A DNA stretch of 64,000 nt from assembly GCF_000024965.1 (NCBI RefSeq), contig NC_013530.1:1612001-1676000 (forward strand). The letters are read 5' to 3'. Position numbers and translations under genes: made by a program. Within the stretch, counting starts at the first letter, position 1. Each line of letters starts with the position of its first letter. Source of the stretch: Xylanimonas cellulosilytica DSM 15894 (GTDB taxonomy: Bacteria > Actinomycetota > Actinomycetes > Actinomycetales > Cellulomonadaceae). This document shows, piece after piece, positions 1-8,492 of the stretch. Below the pieces are notes generated by a model. It was not told where the DNA came from, did not search any database, and worked only from the letters and a program-made list of their open reading frames with translations.

Positions 1-34
1 CGAGCAGGTCACGAGCACGGGGCAGTACCTGTGA
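1..34 (+). CDS. arc: 3' end of proteasomal AAA ATPase ARC/Mpa (partial)
   Basis: Only the last ten codons are in the window. In the frame starting at base 2 they read EQVTSTGQYL followed by TGA at 32-34. The GQYL ending with a penultimate tyrosine is the conserved C-terminal tail of the actinobacterial ring ATPase (Mpa/ARC) that docks into the 20S proteasome alpha ring and opens its gate. The next gene is dop, 7 bases downstream, the usual order in Pup-proteasome loci. The identification rests on this short tail plus the neighbours. The body of the gene lies outside the window. Confidence 0.8.
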   Translation, partial: EQVTSTGQYL

Positions 35-41
35 GGCGGCG

Positions 42-1679
42 GTGACGGTCCGGCGGGTCATGGGCATCGAGACCGAGTACGGCGTCCTCGCCACCGGTCC
101 GTCGGGTGCTGCACGCCCCGCCGCGAACCCGATGCTCCTCTCGTCGCAGGTGGTTACCACGTACCGCGCCCTCGTGGCGCGGGCGGGGGCCCGCCCGGCC
201 GCACGCTGGGACTACGACGACGAGGACCCGCTCGCGGACGCCCGCGGGTTCCACGTGCGGCGGTCGGCGGCGCACCCGTCGATGCTCACCGACGACCCGG
301 CGCGGCCGGCTCCGCCTGGGCCGGCGGCCGAGGTCGCCCGCCCCGACCTCGAGGAGGCGGACGACCCGAGCGCGGCGAACTGCATCCTGACCAACGGCGC
401 CCGGCTCTACGTCGACCACGCGCACCCGGAGTACTCGTCGCCGGAGGTCACCAGCCCGCGCGACGGCGTGCTGTGGGACGTCGCGGGGGAGCGGGTCATG
501 CTCGCCGCGAGCCGCGCCGCCTCGGCCCTGCCGGGCGGGCAGGGCATCGTGCTCTACAAGAACAACGTCGACGGCAAGGGCGCGTCCTACGGCACCCACG
601 AGAACTACCTCGTGGACCGTGCGGTGCCGTTCGCCGTGCTCGCCGAGCTGCTGATCCCGTTCCTGGTCACGCGGCAGGTCTTCGCGGGCTCGGGGCGCGT
701 CGGGCTGGGGCCGACCGGCGACGAGGCGGGGTTCCAGCTCACGCAGCGCGCCGACTACATCGAGGCCGAGGTGGGCCTGGAGACGACGCTGCGGCGCCCC
801 ATCGTGAACACGCGCGACGAGCCGCACGCCGACCGCACCCGCTGGCGGCGCCTGCACCTGATCCTCGGCGACGCGAACCTCTTCGAGGTCGCCACGTATC
901 TCAAGCTGGGCACGACGTCGCTCGTGCTGTGGGTGCTCGAGCACCTGGACGAGCTCGCGGACCGTGGCCTGCGCGCGCGCGAGGACCTCGCGGCGCTGCG
1001 GCTGGCCGACCCGGTGGCGGACGTGCAGCGGGTCTCGCGCGACATCGACCTGGTCGCCAAGCTCGAGCTCGCGGACGGGCGCACCATGTCGGCGATCGAG
1101 GTCCAGGAGGCGTACGCCGGCGTCGTCGCGCGGGCGCTCGACCTGCTCGGGCCCGGGCCGGACGCCGACACCGAGACGTACGCGGTGCTCGACCGGTGGC
1201 GCTCGGTGCTCGCGCGGCTGCGCACCGACCCGCAGTCGTGCGCCCGCGAGGTCGAGTGGATCGCCAAGCGGCGCCTGCTGGACGGGATGCGGCGCCGCGA
1301 CGGGCTCGCCTGGGACCACCCCCGCCTGCACGCTCTGGACCTGCAGTGGTCGGACGTGCGCCCTGAACGGTCGATCTATCAGCGGTTGCTGGCCGGCGGT
1401 GCCGTGGAGCGGCTGGTCGACGAGGAGGCAGTCGCCGACGCCGTCCACCACGCGCCCACGGACACCCGCGCGTACTTCCGCGGCGAGGTGATGGCCCGCT
1501 TCCCGGACCAGGTCTCGGCCGCGAGCTGGGACTCGGTGATCTTCGACGTCCCGGGCGCCACCGCGCTCCAGCGCGTGCCGATGCTCGACCCCCTGCGCGG
1601 CACGCGGGGCCACATCGGTGCGCTGCTCGACGCGAGCGACGACGTCGGGGCGCTGCTGGCGGGCCTACGCGGCGAGTGA
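42..1679 (+). CDS. dop: Pup deamidase/depupylase Dop
   Basis: Cytoplasmic enzyme of the Pup pathway, related to glutamine synthetase-type carboxylate-amine ligases. It deamidates the C-terminal Gln of Pup to Glu and removes Pup from conjugated proteins. The N-terminal GIETEYGV motif holds the metal-binding glutamates. The YVDHAHPEYS segment around residues 123-132 carries the Asp (about D125) that corresponds to the catalytic Asp of PafA. The protein has 545 residues against 457 for PafA in the same locus. Much of the excess is a long insertion (roughly residues 40-110) before that Asp, the Dop-specific loop region, which separates it from PafA. The start is taken as GTG at 42; an ATG at 60 (MGIETEYG) is an alternative. 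It sits between arc and pup. Confidence 0.95.
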   Translation: MTVRRVMGIETEYGVLATGPSGAARPAANPMLLSSQVVTTYRALVARAGARPAARWDYDDEDPLADARGFHVRRSAAHPSMLTDDPARPAPPGPAAEVARPDLEEADDPSAANCILTNGARLYVDHAHPEYSSPEVTSPRDGVLWDVAGERVMLAASRAASALPGGQGIVLYKNNVDGKGASYGTHENYLVDRAVPFAVLAELLIPFLVTRQVFAGSGRVGLGPTGDEAGFQLTQRADYIEAEVGLETTLRRPIVNTRDEPHADRTRWRRLHLILGDANLFEVATYLKLGTTSLVLWVLEHLDELADRGLRAREDLAALRLADPVADVQRVSRDIDLVAKLELADGRTMSAIEVQEAYAGVVARALDLLGPGPDADTETYAVLDRWRSVLARLRTDPQSCAREVEWIAKRRLLDGMRRRDGLAWDHPRLHALDLQWSDVRPERSIYQRLLAGGAVERLVDEEAVADAVHHAPTDTRAYFRGEVMARFPDQVSAASWDSVIFDVPGATALQRVPMLDPLRGTRGHIGALLDASDDVGALLAGLRGE

Positions 1680-1718
1680 AACGCGGGCGCGGCGCACCAC
1701 GGACCGGCGTCGTCGGCA

Positions 1719-1724
1719 TAGGGT
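1719..1724 (+). promoter_or_regulatory. Candidate -10 box upstream of pup
   Basis: TAGGGT lies 46 bases before the pup start in the 91-base dop-pup gap and fits the actinobacterial TANNNT -10 pattern. It would give pup-prcBA-pafA its own transcript with a leader of about 40 bases and the AGGAGG ribosome site at 1760-1765. No convincing -35 is seen. Confidence 0.35.
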
Positions 1725-1770
1725 GAGCCGTAGGTTCGAAGCACGCTTCAGCCGGCTCCAGGAGGTTGTC

Positions 1771-1977
1771 ATGGCAGGCCAGGAACGCATCACCCCGCAG
1801 CACGAGGACCGCACGCCCGACGACGACGCGGCCGCCCCGGCCCCCGACGGTCAGGCGCGCGCGGCCGCGCAGGATCGCGACGCGGAGGTCGACGCGCTGC
1901 TCGACGAGATCGACGACGTGCTGGAGAGCAACGCGGAGCAGTTCGTCCGTGGCTTCGTCCAGAAGGGCGGCCAATGA
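1771..1977 (+). CDS. pup: Prokaryotic ubiquitin-like protein Pup
   Basis: 68-residue, highly acidic, Ala/Asp/Glu-rich protein that ends in ...FVQKGGQ. The C-terminal GGQ shows that it must be deamidated to GGE by Dop before PafA can ligate it to lysines of target proteins. The central helix-forming stretch (about residues 35-60, [20 protein letters not shown]) is the part that binds the Mpa/ARC coiled coil in known Pups. The start is ATG 1771, preceded by a strong AGGAGG at 1760-1765. The stop overlaps the prcB start by four bases (ATGA), so translation of the proteasome subunits is probably coupled to pup. Confidence 0.97.
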   Translation: MAGQERITPQHEDRTPDDDAAAPAPDGQARAAAQDRDAEVDALLDEIDDVLESNAEQFVRGFVQKGGQ

Positions 1978-2786
1978 GCAACCGAGGACGGCTCGGGGAT
2001 GCGTTCCTGCGCCCCGGGTCGTCGTCGTTCCTCGACTTCCTCTCCGACCACGCGCCCGAGCTGCTGCCCGGGCGTTCCGCCGCCGCGGGCAACGCACCGC
2101 TGGCGCCGCACGCCACCACGATCGTCGCCCTCACGTTCCAGGACGGCGTCGTCATGGCGGGCGACCGGCGCGCGACGGCCGGCACGATGATCGCGAGCCG
2201 CGAGATCGAGAAGGTGTTCCCGGCGGACGACTACTCCGTCATCGGGATCTCGGGCTCGGCGGGCATCGGGGTCGACCTCGCGCGCCTCTTCCAGCTCGAG
2301 CTGGAGCACTACGAGAAGATCGAGGGCTCGTTGCTGAGCCTCGACGGCAAGGCGAACCGGCTCGGGACGCTGCTGCGCGGCAACCTGCCGCTGGCGATGC
2401 AGGGCTTCGTCGTCGTGCCGCTGTTCGGGGGCTACGACCTCGACCGCGGCGCCGGGCGCATCTTCAGCTACGACGCCACCGGGGGCCGGTACGAGGAGCA
2501 CGAGCACCACGGCACGGGCTCCGGCGCGATCTTCGCGCGCGGCGCGCTCAAGAAGCTGTGGCGGCCGGGCATGGACGCCGCCGAGGCCGTCAAGGTCGCC
2601 GTCGAAGCGCTGTACGACGCCGCCGACGACGACGCGGCGACCGGCGGACCGGACCCGGTGCGCCGCATCTGGCCGGTGGTGACGACGGTGACGGCCGCGG
2701 GCTACCGGCGGGTGCCCGAGGACGAGCTCGCCACGCTGGTCGACGCGCTGCTGGCCGTCCGGACCGAGAGAGGACGCCTGGCATGA
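1974..2786 (+). CDS. prcB: 20S proteasome beta subunit PrcB
   Basis: Catalytic subunit of the bacterial 20S proteasome, an N-terminal-nucleophile hydrolase. The 270-residue precursor has a propeptide of about 47 residues. Autocleavage before Thr48 in the sequence [10 protein letters not shown] would expose the catalytic threonine, followed by the conserved MAGDRR segment. It overlaps pup upstream and prcA downstream by four bases each, consistent with translational coupling and equal subunit supply. Substrates are pupylated proteins threaded in by ARC/Mpa. Confidence 0.97.
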   Translation: MSNRGRLGDAFLRPGSSSFLDFLSDHAPELLPGRSAAAGNAPLAPHATTIVALTFQDGVVMAGDRRATAGTMIASREIEKVFPADDYSVIGISGSAGIGVDLARLFQLELEHYEKIEGSLLSLDGKANRLGTLLRGNLPLAMQGFVVVPLFGGYDLDRGAGRIFSYDATGGRYEEHEHHGTGSGAIFARGALKKLWRPGMDAAEAVKVAVEALYDAADDDAATGGPDPVRRIWPVVTTVTAAGYRRVPEDELATLVDALLAVRTERGRLA

Positions 2787-3517
2787 CTATGCCGTTCTAC
2801 GTCTCGCCCGAGCAGCTCATGAAGGACCGGGCGGACTTCGCGCGCAAGGGCATCGCACGCGGCCGCTCCGTCGTCGTGCTCGGGTACGACGGCGGGATCC
2901 TGTTCGCCACCGAGAACCCGTCGCGGGCGCTGCACAAGATCTCGGAGATCTACGACCGCATCGCGTTCGCCGCGGTGGGCAAGTACAACGAGTTCGAGAA
3001 CCTGCGGGTCGCGGGCGTGCGGTACGCGGACCTGCGCGGCTACTCCTACGACCGCAAGGACGTCACCGCGCGCGGCCTGGCCAACGCCTACGCGCAGACG
3101 CTCGGCACGGTGTTCACCACCGAGTCCAAGCCGCTCGAGGTCGAGCTCGTGGTCGCCGAGGTGGGCGACACGCCCGAGGCGGACCAGATCTACCGGCTGT
3201 CGTACGACGGGTCGGTGGCCGACGAGCACGGCCACGTCGCCATGGGTGGCCAGGCCGAACAGCTCGGCAAGCGCCTCGACGACGGGTGGCGCGAAGGGCT
3301 CACGCTCACCGAGGCACTGGACCTGGCGACGACGACGCTCGGCGCCGTCGGCACGGACGGGCAGCTGCTGGCCGCGGGCAGCGAACGGACCATCGACGCC
3401 GGCCAGCTCGAGGTGGCCGTGCTCGACCGGGCGCGGCCGCGGCGGGCGTTCCGGCGCCTGCACGGGGCGGCGCTGACCCACGGCCGCGGGGCGCCGCACG
3501 GCGAAGGGGCGCGGTGA
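2783..3517 (+). CDS. prcA: 20S proteasome alpha subunit PrcA
   Basis: Non-catalytic ring subunit of the 20S proteasome that forms the entrance gate bound by ARC/Mpa. 244 residues starting [20 protein letters not shown], the N-terminal gating segment typical of PrcA. It contains [14 protein letters not shown] and [20 protein letters not shown], both alpha-type strand and helix blocks. There is no catalytic N-terminal threonine. Start ATG 2783 overlaps the prcB stop (ATGA). Its stop overlaps the pafA start by one base (TGATG). Confidence 0.96.
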   Translation: MTMPFYVSPEQLMKDRADFARKGIARGRSVVVLGYDGGILFATENPSRALHKISEIYDRIAFAAVGKYNEFENLRVAGVRYADLRGYSYDRKDVTARGLANAYAQTLGTVFTTESKPLEVELVVAEVGDTPEADQIYRLSYDGSVADEHGHVAMGGQAEQLGKRLDDGWREGLTLTEALDLATTTLGAVGTDGQLLAAGSERTIDAGQLEVAVLDRARPRRAFRRLHGAALTHGRGAPHGEGAR

Positions 3518-4890
3518 TGGACCGCCGCATCTTCGGCATCGAGACCGAGTACGGCGTCACCTGCGCCGCACCGGACGGCAGAGGCCTGTCCGCCGACGAG
3601 GTGGCCCGCTACCTGTTCCGCAAGGTCGTCGCGTGGGGCCGGTCGTCCAACGTGTTCCTGCGCAACGGGTCCCGGCTGTACCTCGACGTCGGCTCCCACC
3701 CGGAGTACGCGACCGCCGAGTGCGACGACGTGCGCCAGCTCGTGACCTACGACAAGGGCGGCGAGCGCATCCTCGAGGGCCTGGTGGCCGACGCCCAGCA
3801 GCGCCTGGAGCACGAGGGCCTGCCCGGCACCGTCCACCTGTTCAAGAACAACACGGACTCGGCGGGCAACTCCTACGGCTGCCACGAGAACTATCTGGTG
3901 CGCCGCCAGGGCGACTTCGCCCGGCTGAGCGACATCCTTGTGCCGTTCCTCATCACCCGGCAGGTGCTGGTCGGTGCGGGCAAGGTGCTCGCCACCCCCC
4001 GCGGCGCCGTCTACTGCCTCTCGCAGCGGGCCGATCACATCTGGGAGGCGGTGTCGTCGGCGACGACGAGGTCGCGGCCCATCATCAACACGCGCGACGA
4101 GCCGCACGCCGACGCCGAGTACTTCCGCCGGCTGCACGTCATCGTCGGCGACTCCTCGATGGCCGAGCCGACGACGATGCTCAAGGTGGGTGCCACGGAC
4201 CTGGTGCTGCGCCTCGTCGAGGCCGGCGTCATCATGCGCGACCTCTCGCTGGAGAACCCGATCCGGGCGATCCGCGAGATCAGCCACGACCGCACCGGCA
4301 CGCACGCCGTGCAGCTCGCGGACGGGCGCACCATGACCGCCGTCGACATCCAGGGCGAGTACTTCCGCCGGGTGCGCGAGCACGTGGACGCCCACGGCAT
4401 CAACGACGCCGACCCGTCGCCCACCACCAAGGCCGTGCTCGACCTGTGGGAGCGCGGGCTGCACGCCCTGGAGTCGGGCGACCTGAGCTCCGTCGACCGT
4501 GAGCTCGACTGGGTCATCAAGCTGCGCCTCATCGAGCGGTACCAGGCCAAGCACGGCCTCGAGCTGGACGACCCACGGATCGCGCGCCTCGACCTCGCCT
4601 ACCACGACATCTCGCGGACCGAGGGCCTGTACAACCTGCTCGCCGCGCGCGGCATGGTCGAGCGGGTCACCACCGACCTGGAGATCCTGGAGTCGACGGC
4701 GGTGCCCCCGCCCACGACCCGCGCCAAGCTGCGTGGCGACTTCGTGCGTGCCGCGCAGGATGCCCGCCGCGACTACACCGTCGACTGGGTGCACCTGAAG
4801 CTCAACGACCAGGCGCAGCGGACCGTGCTGTGCAAGGACCCGTTCAGGTCTGTCGACGAGCGGGTGGACCGGCTCATCGAGTCCATGTGA
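3517..4890 (+). CDS. pafA: Pup-protein ligase PafA
   Basis: ATP-dependent ligase that joins the gamma-carboxylate of the Pup C-terminal Glu to target lysines. 457 residues in the same fold as Dop (GIETEYGV at the N-terminus), but without Dop's long loop. The catalytic base Asp is about D57 in [13 protein letters not shown], and NTRDEPHAD and [19 protein letters not shown] are conserved nucleotide and Pup-site blocks. ATG 3517 is preferred to the in-frame GTG just before it. The last 33 bases, coding [10 protein letters not shown] and the stop, recur 59 bases downstream (see the separate repeat entry). Confidence 0.96.
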   Translation: MDRRIFGIETEYGVTCAAPDGRGLSADEVARYLFRKVVAWGRSSNVFLRNGSRLYLDVGSHPEYATAECDDVRQLVTYDKGGERILEGLVADAQQRLEHEGLPGTVHLFKNNTDSAGNSYGCHENYLVRRQGDFARLSDILVPFLITRQVLVGAGKVLATPRGAVYCLSQRADHIWEAVSSATTRSRPIINTRDEPHADAEYFRRLHVIVGDSSMAEPTTMLKVGATDLVLRLVEAGVIMRDLSLENPIRAIREISHDRTGTHAVQLADGRTMTAVDIQGEYFRRVREHVDAHGINDADPSPTTKAVLDLWERGLHALESGDLSSVDRELDWVIKLRLIERYQAKHGLELDDPRIARLDLAYHDISRTEGLYNLLAARGMVERVTTDLEILESTAVPPPTTRAKLRGDFVRAAQDARRDYTVDWVHLKLNDQAQRTVLCKDPFRSVDERVDRLIESM

Positions 4891-4916
4891 GGCCCTGCGC
4901 CCAGCGCCCTGTCTAC

Positions 4917-4949
4917 GAGCGCGTGGATCGGCTCATCGAGTCCATGTGA
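4917..4949 (+). repeat. Duplicated 3' end of pafA
   Basis: These 33 bases repeat the last 33 bases of pafA (4858-4890), including the TGA, with two differences. Both are synonymous third-position changes (Arg CGG/CGC, Asp GAC/GAT). The match extends weakly upstream in the same frame (R-S-V-D against R-P-V-Y). It is a non-genic scrap between pafA and the FKBP gene, best read as the remnant of an old duplication or of a recombination event that replaced the end of pafA. Confidence 0.85.
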
Positions 4950-4962
4950 CACCATCGGCGCC

Positions 4963-5880
4963 GTGTTCCGCTTCACCCTGCTCGCGCTGACCGCCGTCCT
5001 CGCCCTGCTCCTGTCGGGGTGCGGGGTCGTCGGGACCGTGTCCGCGCCGACGGTGTCGCAGGCGCCCGTCGAGGTCACCGGCGCCGCCGGCCAGGAACCG
5101 TCGCTGACCTACGAGCAGCCGCTCGACATCACCCGGCCCGGCACCCGCACCATCTGGCCGGGCACGGGCGACCGCCTCGTCGAGGGCGGCCCCGTGCTGC
5201 TGAACCTGTACGCCCAGGACGGGCGGGACGGCTCGGTGGTCCAGTCGACGTTCGCCGACGCCCCCGCCTGGCGCACGATGAGCGTCGCGTCGCTCGGCGC
5301 GAACCTCCACGAGGCGCTGCAGGGGTCGCGGGTCGGCGCCCGGCTGCTGTTCCTCGAGGAGCAGGACGGGCTGCCGCTGGTGCTGGTGATCGACGTGCTG
5401 CCGACGCGGGCCTCCGGGGAGCCCGTCGCCCCGCGCGAAGGCCAGCCGACCGTGGTGCTGGACGCTGACGGGGCCCCGACGATCACGGTGCCCGAGGGCG
5501 CCGACCCGCCGACCGACCTGCTGGTGCAGCCGCTCGTGCGCGGCAGCGGCCCGCAGGTCGAGGTGGGCGAGGTGGTCACCGTGCGGTTCACCGGCGTGCG
5601 CTGGTCCGACGGCACCGTGTTCGACACGACGTGGGACACCCCCCACGGCGCGGAGGCCGTCCAGTCCGTCATGATCGGGATCGGCCAGGTCGTCGACGGC
5701 TGGGACCAGGGCCTGCTGGAGCAGACCGTGGGCTCGCAGATCTTGCTCGTGGTGCCGCCGTCGCTCGGTTACGGTGGGACCTCGAGTCCCTTGGCCGACC
5801 AGACGCTGGTCTACGTCGTCGACATCCTCGACGCGCACTACCAGGTGACCGAAGCCGGCGCCGGAGCAGGCGCCGGGTAG
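4963..5880 (+). CDS. FKBP-type peptidyl-prolyl isomerase lipoprotein
   Basis: 305-residue secreted lipoprotein. A hydrophobic N-terminal segment ends in the lipobox LLSGC with the lipidated Cys at about position 20. Two FKBP-like halves follow. The second, about residues 195-295, is well formed: [20 protein letters not shown], then [17 protein letters not shown] and the PPSLGYGG strand-loop that lines the isomerase pocket. The first half (about 55-150) is more diverged. It probably assists folding of exported proteins at the outer face of the membrane. Start GTG 4963 lies 13 bases after the duplicated pafA scrap. There is no obvious ribosome site. Confidence 0.85.
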   Translation: MFRFTLLALTAVLALLLSGCGVVGTVSAPTVSQAPVEVTGAAGQEPSLTYEQPLDITRPGTRTIWPGTGDRLVEGGPVLLNLYAQDGRDGSVVQSTFADAPAWRTMSVASLGANLHEALQGSRVGARLLFLEEQDGLPLVLVIDVLPTRASGEPVAPREGQPTVVLDADGAPTITVPEGADPPTDLLVQPLVRGSGPQVEVGEVVTVRFTGVRWSDGTVFDTTWDTPHGAEAVQSVMIGIGQVVDGWDQGLLEQTVGSQILLVVPPSLGYGGTSSPLADQTLVYVVDILDAHYQVTEAGAGAGAG

Positions 5881-5900
5881 AACCCGACCCAAGGAGCAAC

Positions 5901-6671
5901 GTGACGGTCTCCGTGCGCGTCATCCCGTGCCTCGACGTCGATGCTGGGCGCGTCGTCAAGGGCGTCAACTTCCAGGGCCTGCGCGACGCGGGCGACCCCG
6001 TCGAGCTCGCGGCCCGGTACGACGCCGAGGGCTGCGACGAGCTGACGTTCCTCGACGTCTCGGCGTCGTCGGGCGGGCGCGAGACCATGGTCGACGTCGT
6101 GCGCCGCACGGCCGAGCAGGTGTTCGTGCCGCTCACGGTGGGTGGCGGCGTGCGCAGCACCGACGACGTCGACCGGCTCCTGCGGGCGGGCGCCGACAAG
6201 GTGGGCGTCAACACGGCCGCCATCGCGCGGCCCGAGCTCGTCGCCGAGATCGCCGACCGGTTCGGGTCCCAGGTGCTGGTGCTGTCCGTGGACGCGCGGC
6301 GGGTCACCGACGGCGTGAGCACGCTGTCGGGGTACGAGGTGACCACGCACGGTGGCCGCCGTGGCACCGGCATCGACGCCGTCGAGTGGGCCGAGCGTGC
6401 CGCCGCGCTGGGTGCGGGCGAGATCCTGCTCAACTCGATGGACGCCGACGGCACCAAGGACGGGTTCGACCTCGAGATGCTCACCGCGGTGCGCGAACGG
6501 GTGCGGGTGCCGCTCATCGCCTCGGGCGGGGCGGGCAAGCCCGACGACTTCGTGGCGGCCGCCCGCGCGGGCGCCGACGCCGTGCTCGCCGCGTCCGTGT
6601 TCCACTTCGGCCAGCTCACCGTGGGCCAGGTCAAGGACGCGATGCGCGGCGCGGGCCTCGAGGTGCGTTGA
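5901..6671 (+). CDS. hisF: Imidazole glycerol phosphate synthase cyclase subunit HisF
   Basis: Cyclase subunit of IGP synthase in histidine synthesis. It uses ammonia from HisH to turn PRFAR into imidazole glycerol phosphate and AICAR. 256-residue (beta/alpha)8 barrel with both catalytic aspartates in recognisable context, [17 protein letters not shown] near the N-terminus and LSVDARR near the middle, plus the C-terminal phosphate site [15 protein letters not shown] 5901 follows an AAGGAG at 5891-5896. HisI would normally follow directly but is displaced here by an ABC exporter pair. Confidence 0.96.
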   Translation: MTVSVRVIPCLDVDAGRVVKGVNFQGLRDAGDPVELAARYDAEGCDELTFLDVSASSGGRETMVDVVRRTAEQVFVPLTVGGGVRSTDDVDRLLRAGADKVGVNTAAIARPELVAEIADRFGSQVLVLSVDARRVTDGVSTLSGYEVTTHGGRRGTGIDAVEWAERAAALGAGEILLNSMDADGTKDGFDLEMLTAVRERVRVPLIASGGAGKPDDFVAAARAGADAVLAASVFHFGQLTVGQVKDAMRGAGLEVR

Positions 6672-6674
6672 CCG

Positions 6675-8492
6675 GTGGCCGGCAGTCCCATCGGCCTGAC
6701 GGGGTCCCGGACCCGCAGGTCGCTGCAGCTCATCTGGCGGGGCATGGCCGCCTCGCCACGCATCTACGTGCTCGCGGTCGTCTCGTCCGCACTGTTCGGC
6801 GCCGCGACGGTCGCCGTCAGCCGCGCCGTCGGCTGGGCCACGGACTCCGTCCTGGTGCCGGCCGTCGCGGGCGACGCCGACGCCCGCGGTCGCATCTGGC
6901 TGGCCGGGCTGGTGCTCGCCGCCGTCGCGCTGACGCTCACGGTCGGCGTGTGGTGCCGCCGTGTGTGGGCGGGCTGGGGTTTCGTCGACGTCGGGGCCAC
7001 GCACCGGCGCCGGCTCGCCGACGCCTACCTGCGCCTGCCGCTGTCCTGGCACCGTGCGCACCCCGCCGGCCAGCTCCTCGCCCACGCGAGCGCCGACGTC
7101 GAGGCCGCCACCGGCGTGTTCAACCCGCTGCCGTTCGCCCTCGGCGTCGTCGTCATGCTCGTGGTGGCCACCGTCATGCTGCTGGCCGTCGACGTGTGGC
7201 TGGCCGCGGCTGCCCTGGTGATCATCCCGCTGACCGTGCTGGTCAACATCGTCTTCCAGCGGTACATGGTCCCCGCGGCGATGGCCGCCCAGCGGTTGCG
7301 CGGCGAGGTGTCCGACGTCGCCCACGAGTCGTTCGAGGCGGCGCTGCTCGTCAAGGCGCTCGGGACGGCCGACCGGGAGGAGGAGCGTTTCGCGGAGCGC
7401 ACCGACGAGCTGCGGGCGGCGGCGGCACGCGTCGGGTCGGTGCGGGCGGTCTTCGACCCGGTGATCGACCTGCTGCCGGGTCTCGGCACCCTCCTCGTGC
7501 TCGGCGTGGGCGCGTGGCGGGCGGCCTCGGGCGCGGTCGCGGTGGGCGACGTGGTCACGGCGGCCTACCTGCTGACCATCCTGTCCGTGCCCGTGCGGTC
7601 CTTCGGCTGGGTGCTGGGCGAGCTGCCGCGCGGCCTCGTCGGGTACGACCGCATCGCCGCCGTCGTCGACCGGCGCGAGGCGCTCGAGCCCGGGACCCGC
7701 ACGCTGGCCCGCTCCGGCGGCGGCCTCGCCGTCCGGCTCGACGGCGTCGGCCTCGACGTCCCGGCCACCGACTCCGACGGCACCGTCACGCTCCTGGACG
7801 ACGTCACCCTCGACGTGGCCGCCGGCAGCACGGTCGCCGTCGTCGGGCGGACGGGCGCGGGCAAGACGACGCTCGTCTCCCTGCTCGCCCGCCTCTCCGA
7901 CCCGACGCGCGGCGCGGTGCTCCTCGACGGCGTCGACGCGCGCGAGCTCGCCGCGGGCGAGCTGCCCGGCAGCGTCGCGCTCGTCACGCAGTCGACGTTC
8001 GTGTTCGAGGACACCGTGCGCGGCAACATCACGCTCGCCGAGGCGGGGGAGTCGCCGTTCACCGACGACGAGGTGTGGGAGGCGCTGCGCCTCGCCCGCC
8101 TCGACGCCGTCGTCGCCGACCTGCCGGGCGGCCTGGACGCGCCGCTCGGCGAGCGTGGCGCGAACCTGTCCGGCGGCCAGCGCCAGCGCCTCGCCATCGC
8201 GCGCGCCCTGGTGCGCCGCCCACGCCTGCTGGTGCTCGACGACGCCACCTCCGCCGTCGACCCGCGCATCGAGCAGCAGATCCTGCGCGGGTTCGGCGCG
8301 ACCGGCACCTCCGTGGTGATGGTCGCCTACCGCATGTCGTCCGTGGCGCTCGCCGACGCCGTCGTGCACCTCGACGGCGGCCGCGTCGTCGACGTCGGCA
8401 CGCACGCCGAGCTGCTCGACCGCGACCCGGGGTACCGCGCGATCGCGACGGCCTACGAGGACGAGACCCGCCGCCGCGAGGAGGTCGCATGA
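6675..8492 (+). CDS. ABC exporter half-transporter with degenerate ATPase site
   Basis: 605 residues: a six-helix ABC exporter membrane domain (about 20-330) followed by a nucleotide-binding domain. Walker A is GRTGAGKTT and the signature is LSGGQ. Two catalytic positions are altered. The Walker B glutamate is Asp (LVLDDATSAVD), and the H-loop histidine is Tyr (VAYRMSS where IAHRLS is usual). This is the pattern of the non-hydrolysing side of heterodimeric exporters such as TM287/288. The partner is the next gene, which overlaps by four bases. The substrate is unknown; heterodimers of this type often export drugs or lipids. Confidence 0.88.
   Translation: MAGSPIGLTGSRTRRSLQLIWRGMAASPRIYVLAVVSSALFGAATVAVSRAVGWATDSVLVPAVAGDADARGRIWLAGLVLAAVALTLTVGVWCRRVWAGWGFVDVGATHRRRLADAYLRLPLSWHRAHPAGQLLAHASADVEAATGVFNPLPFALGVVVMLVVATVMLLAVDVWLAAAALVIIPLTVLVNIVFQRYMVPAAMAAQRLRGEVSDVAHESFEAALLVKALGTADREEERFAERTDELRAAAARVGSVRAVFDPVIDLLPGLGTLLVLGVGAWRAASGAVAVGDVVTAAYLLTILSVPVRSFGWVLGELPRGLVGYDRIAAVVDRREALEPGTRTLARSGGGLAVRLDGVGLDVPATDSDGTVTLLDDVTLDVAAGSTVAVVGRTGAGKTTLVSLLARLSDPTRGAVLLDGVDARELAAGELPGSVALVTQSTFVFEDTVRGNITLAEAGESPFTDDEVWEALRLARLDAVVADLPGGLDAPLGERGANLSGGQRQRLAIARALVRRPRLLVLDDATSAVDPRIEQQILRGFGATGTSVVMVAYRMSSVALADAVVHLDGGRVVDVGTHAELLDRDPGYRAIATAYEDETRRREEVA

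Noticed and set aside
5838-8405. 855-codon minus-strand frame across hisF and the first ABC gene
   Set aside because: Antisense shadow of genes with clear motifs; low-complexity composition and no start context.
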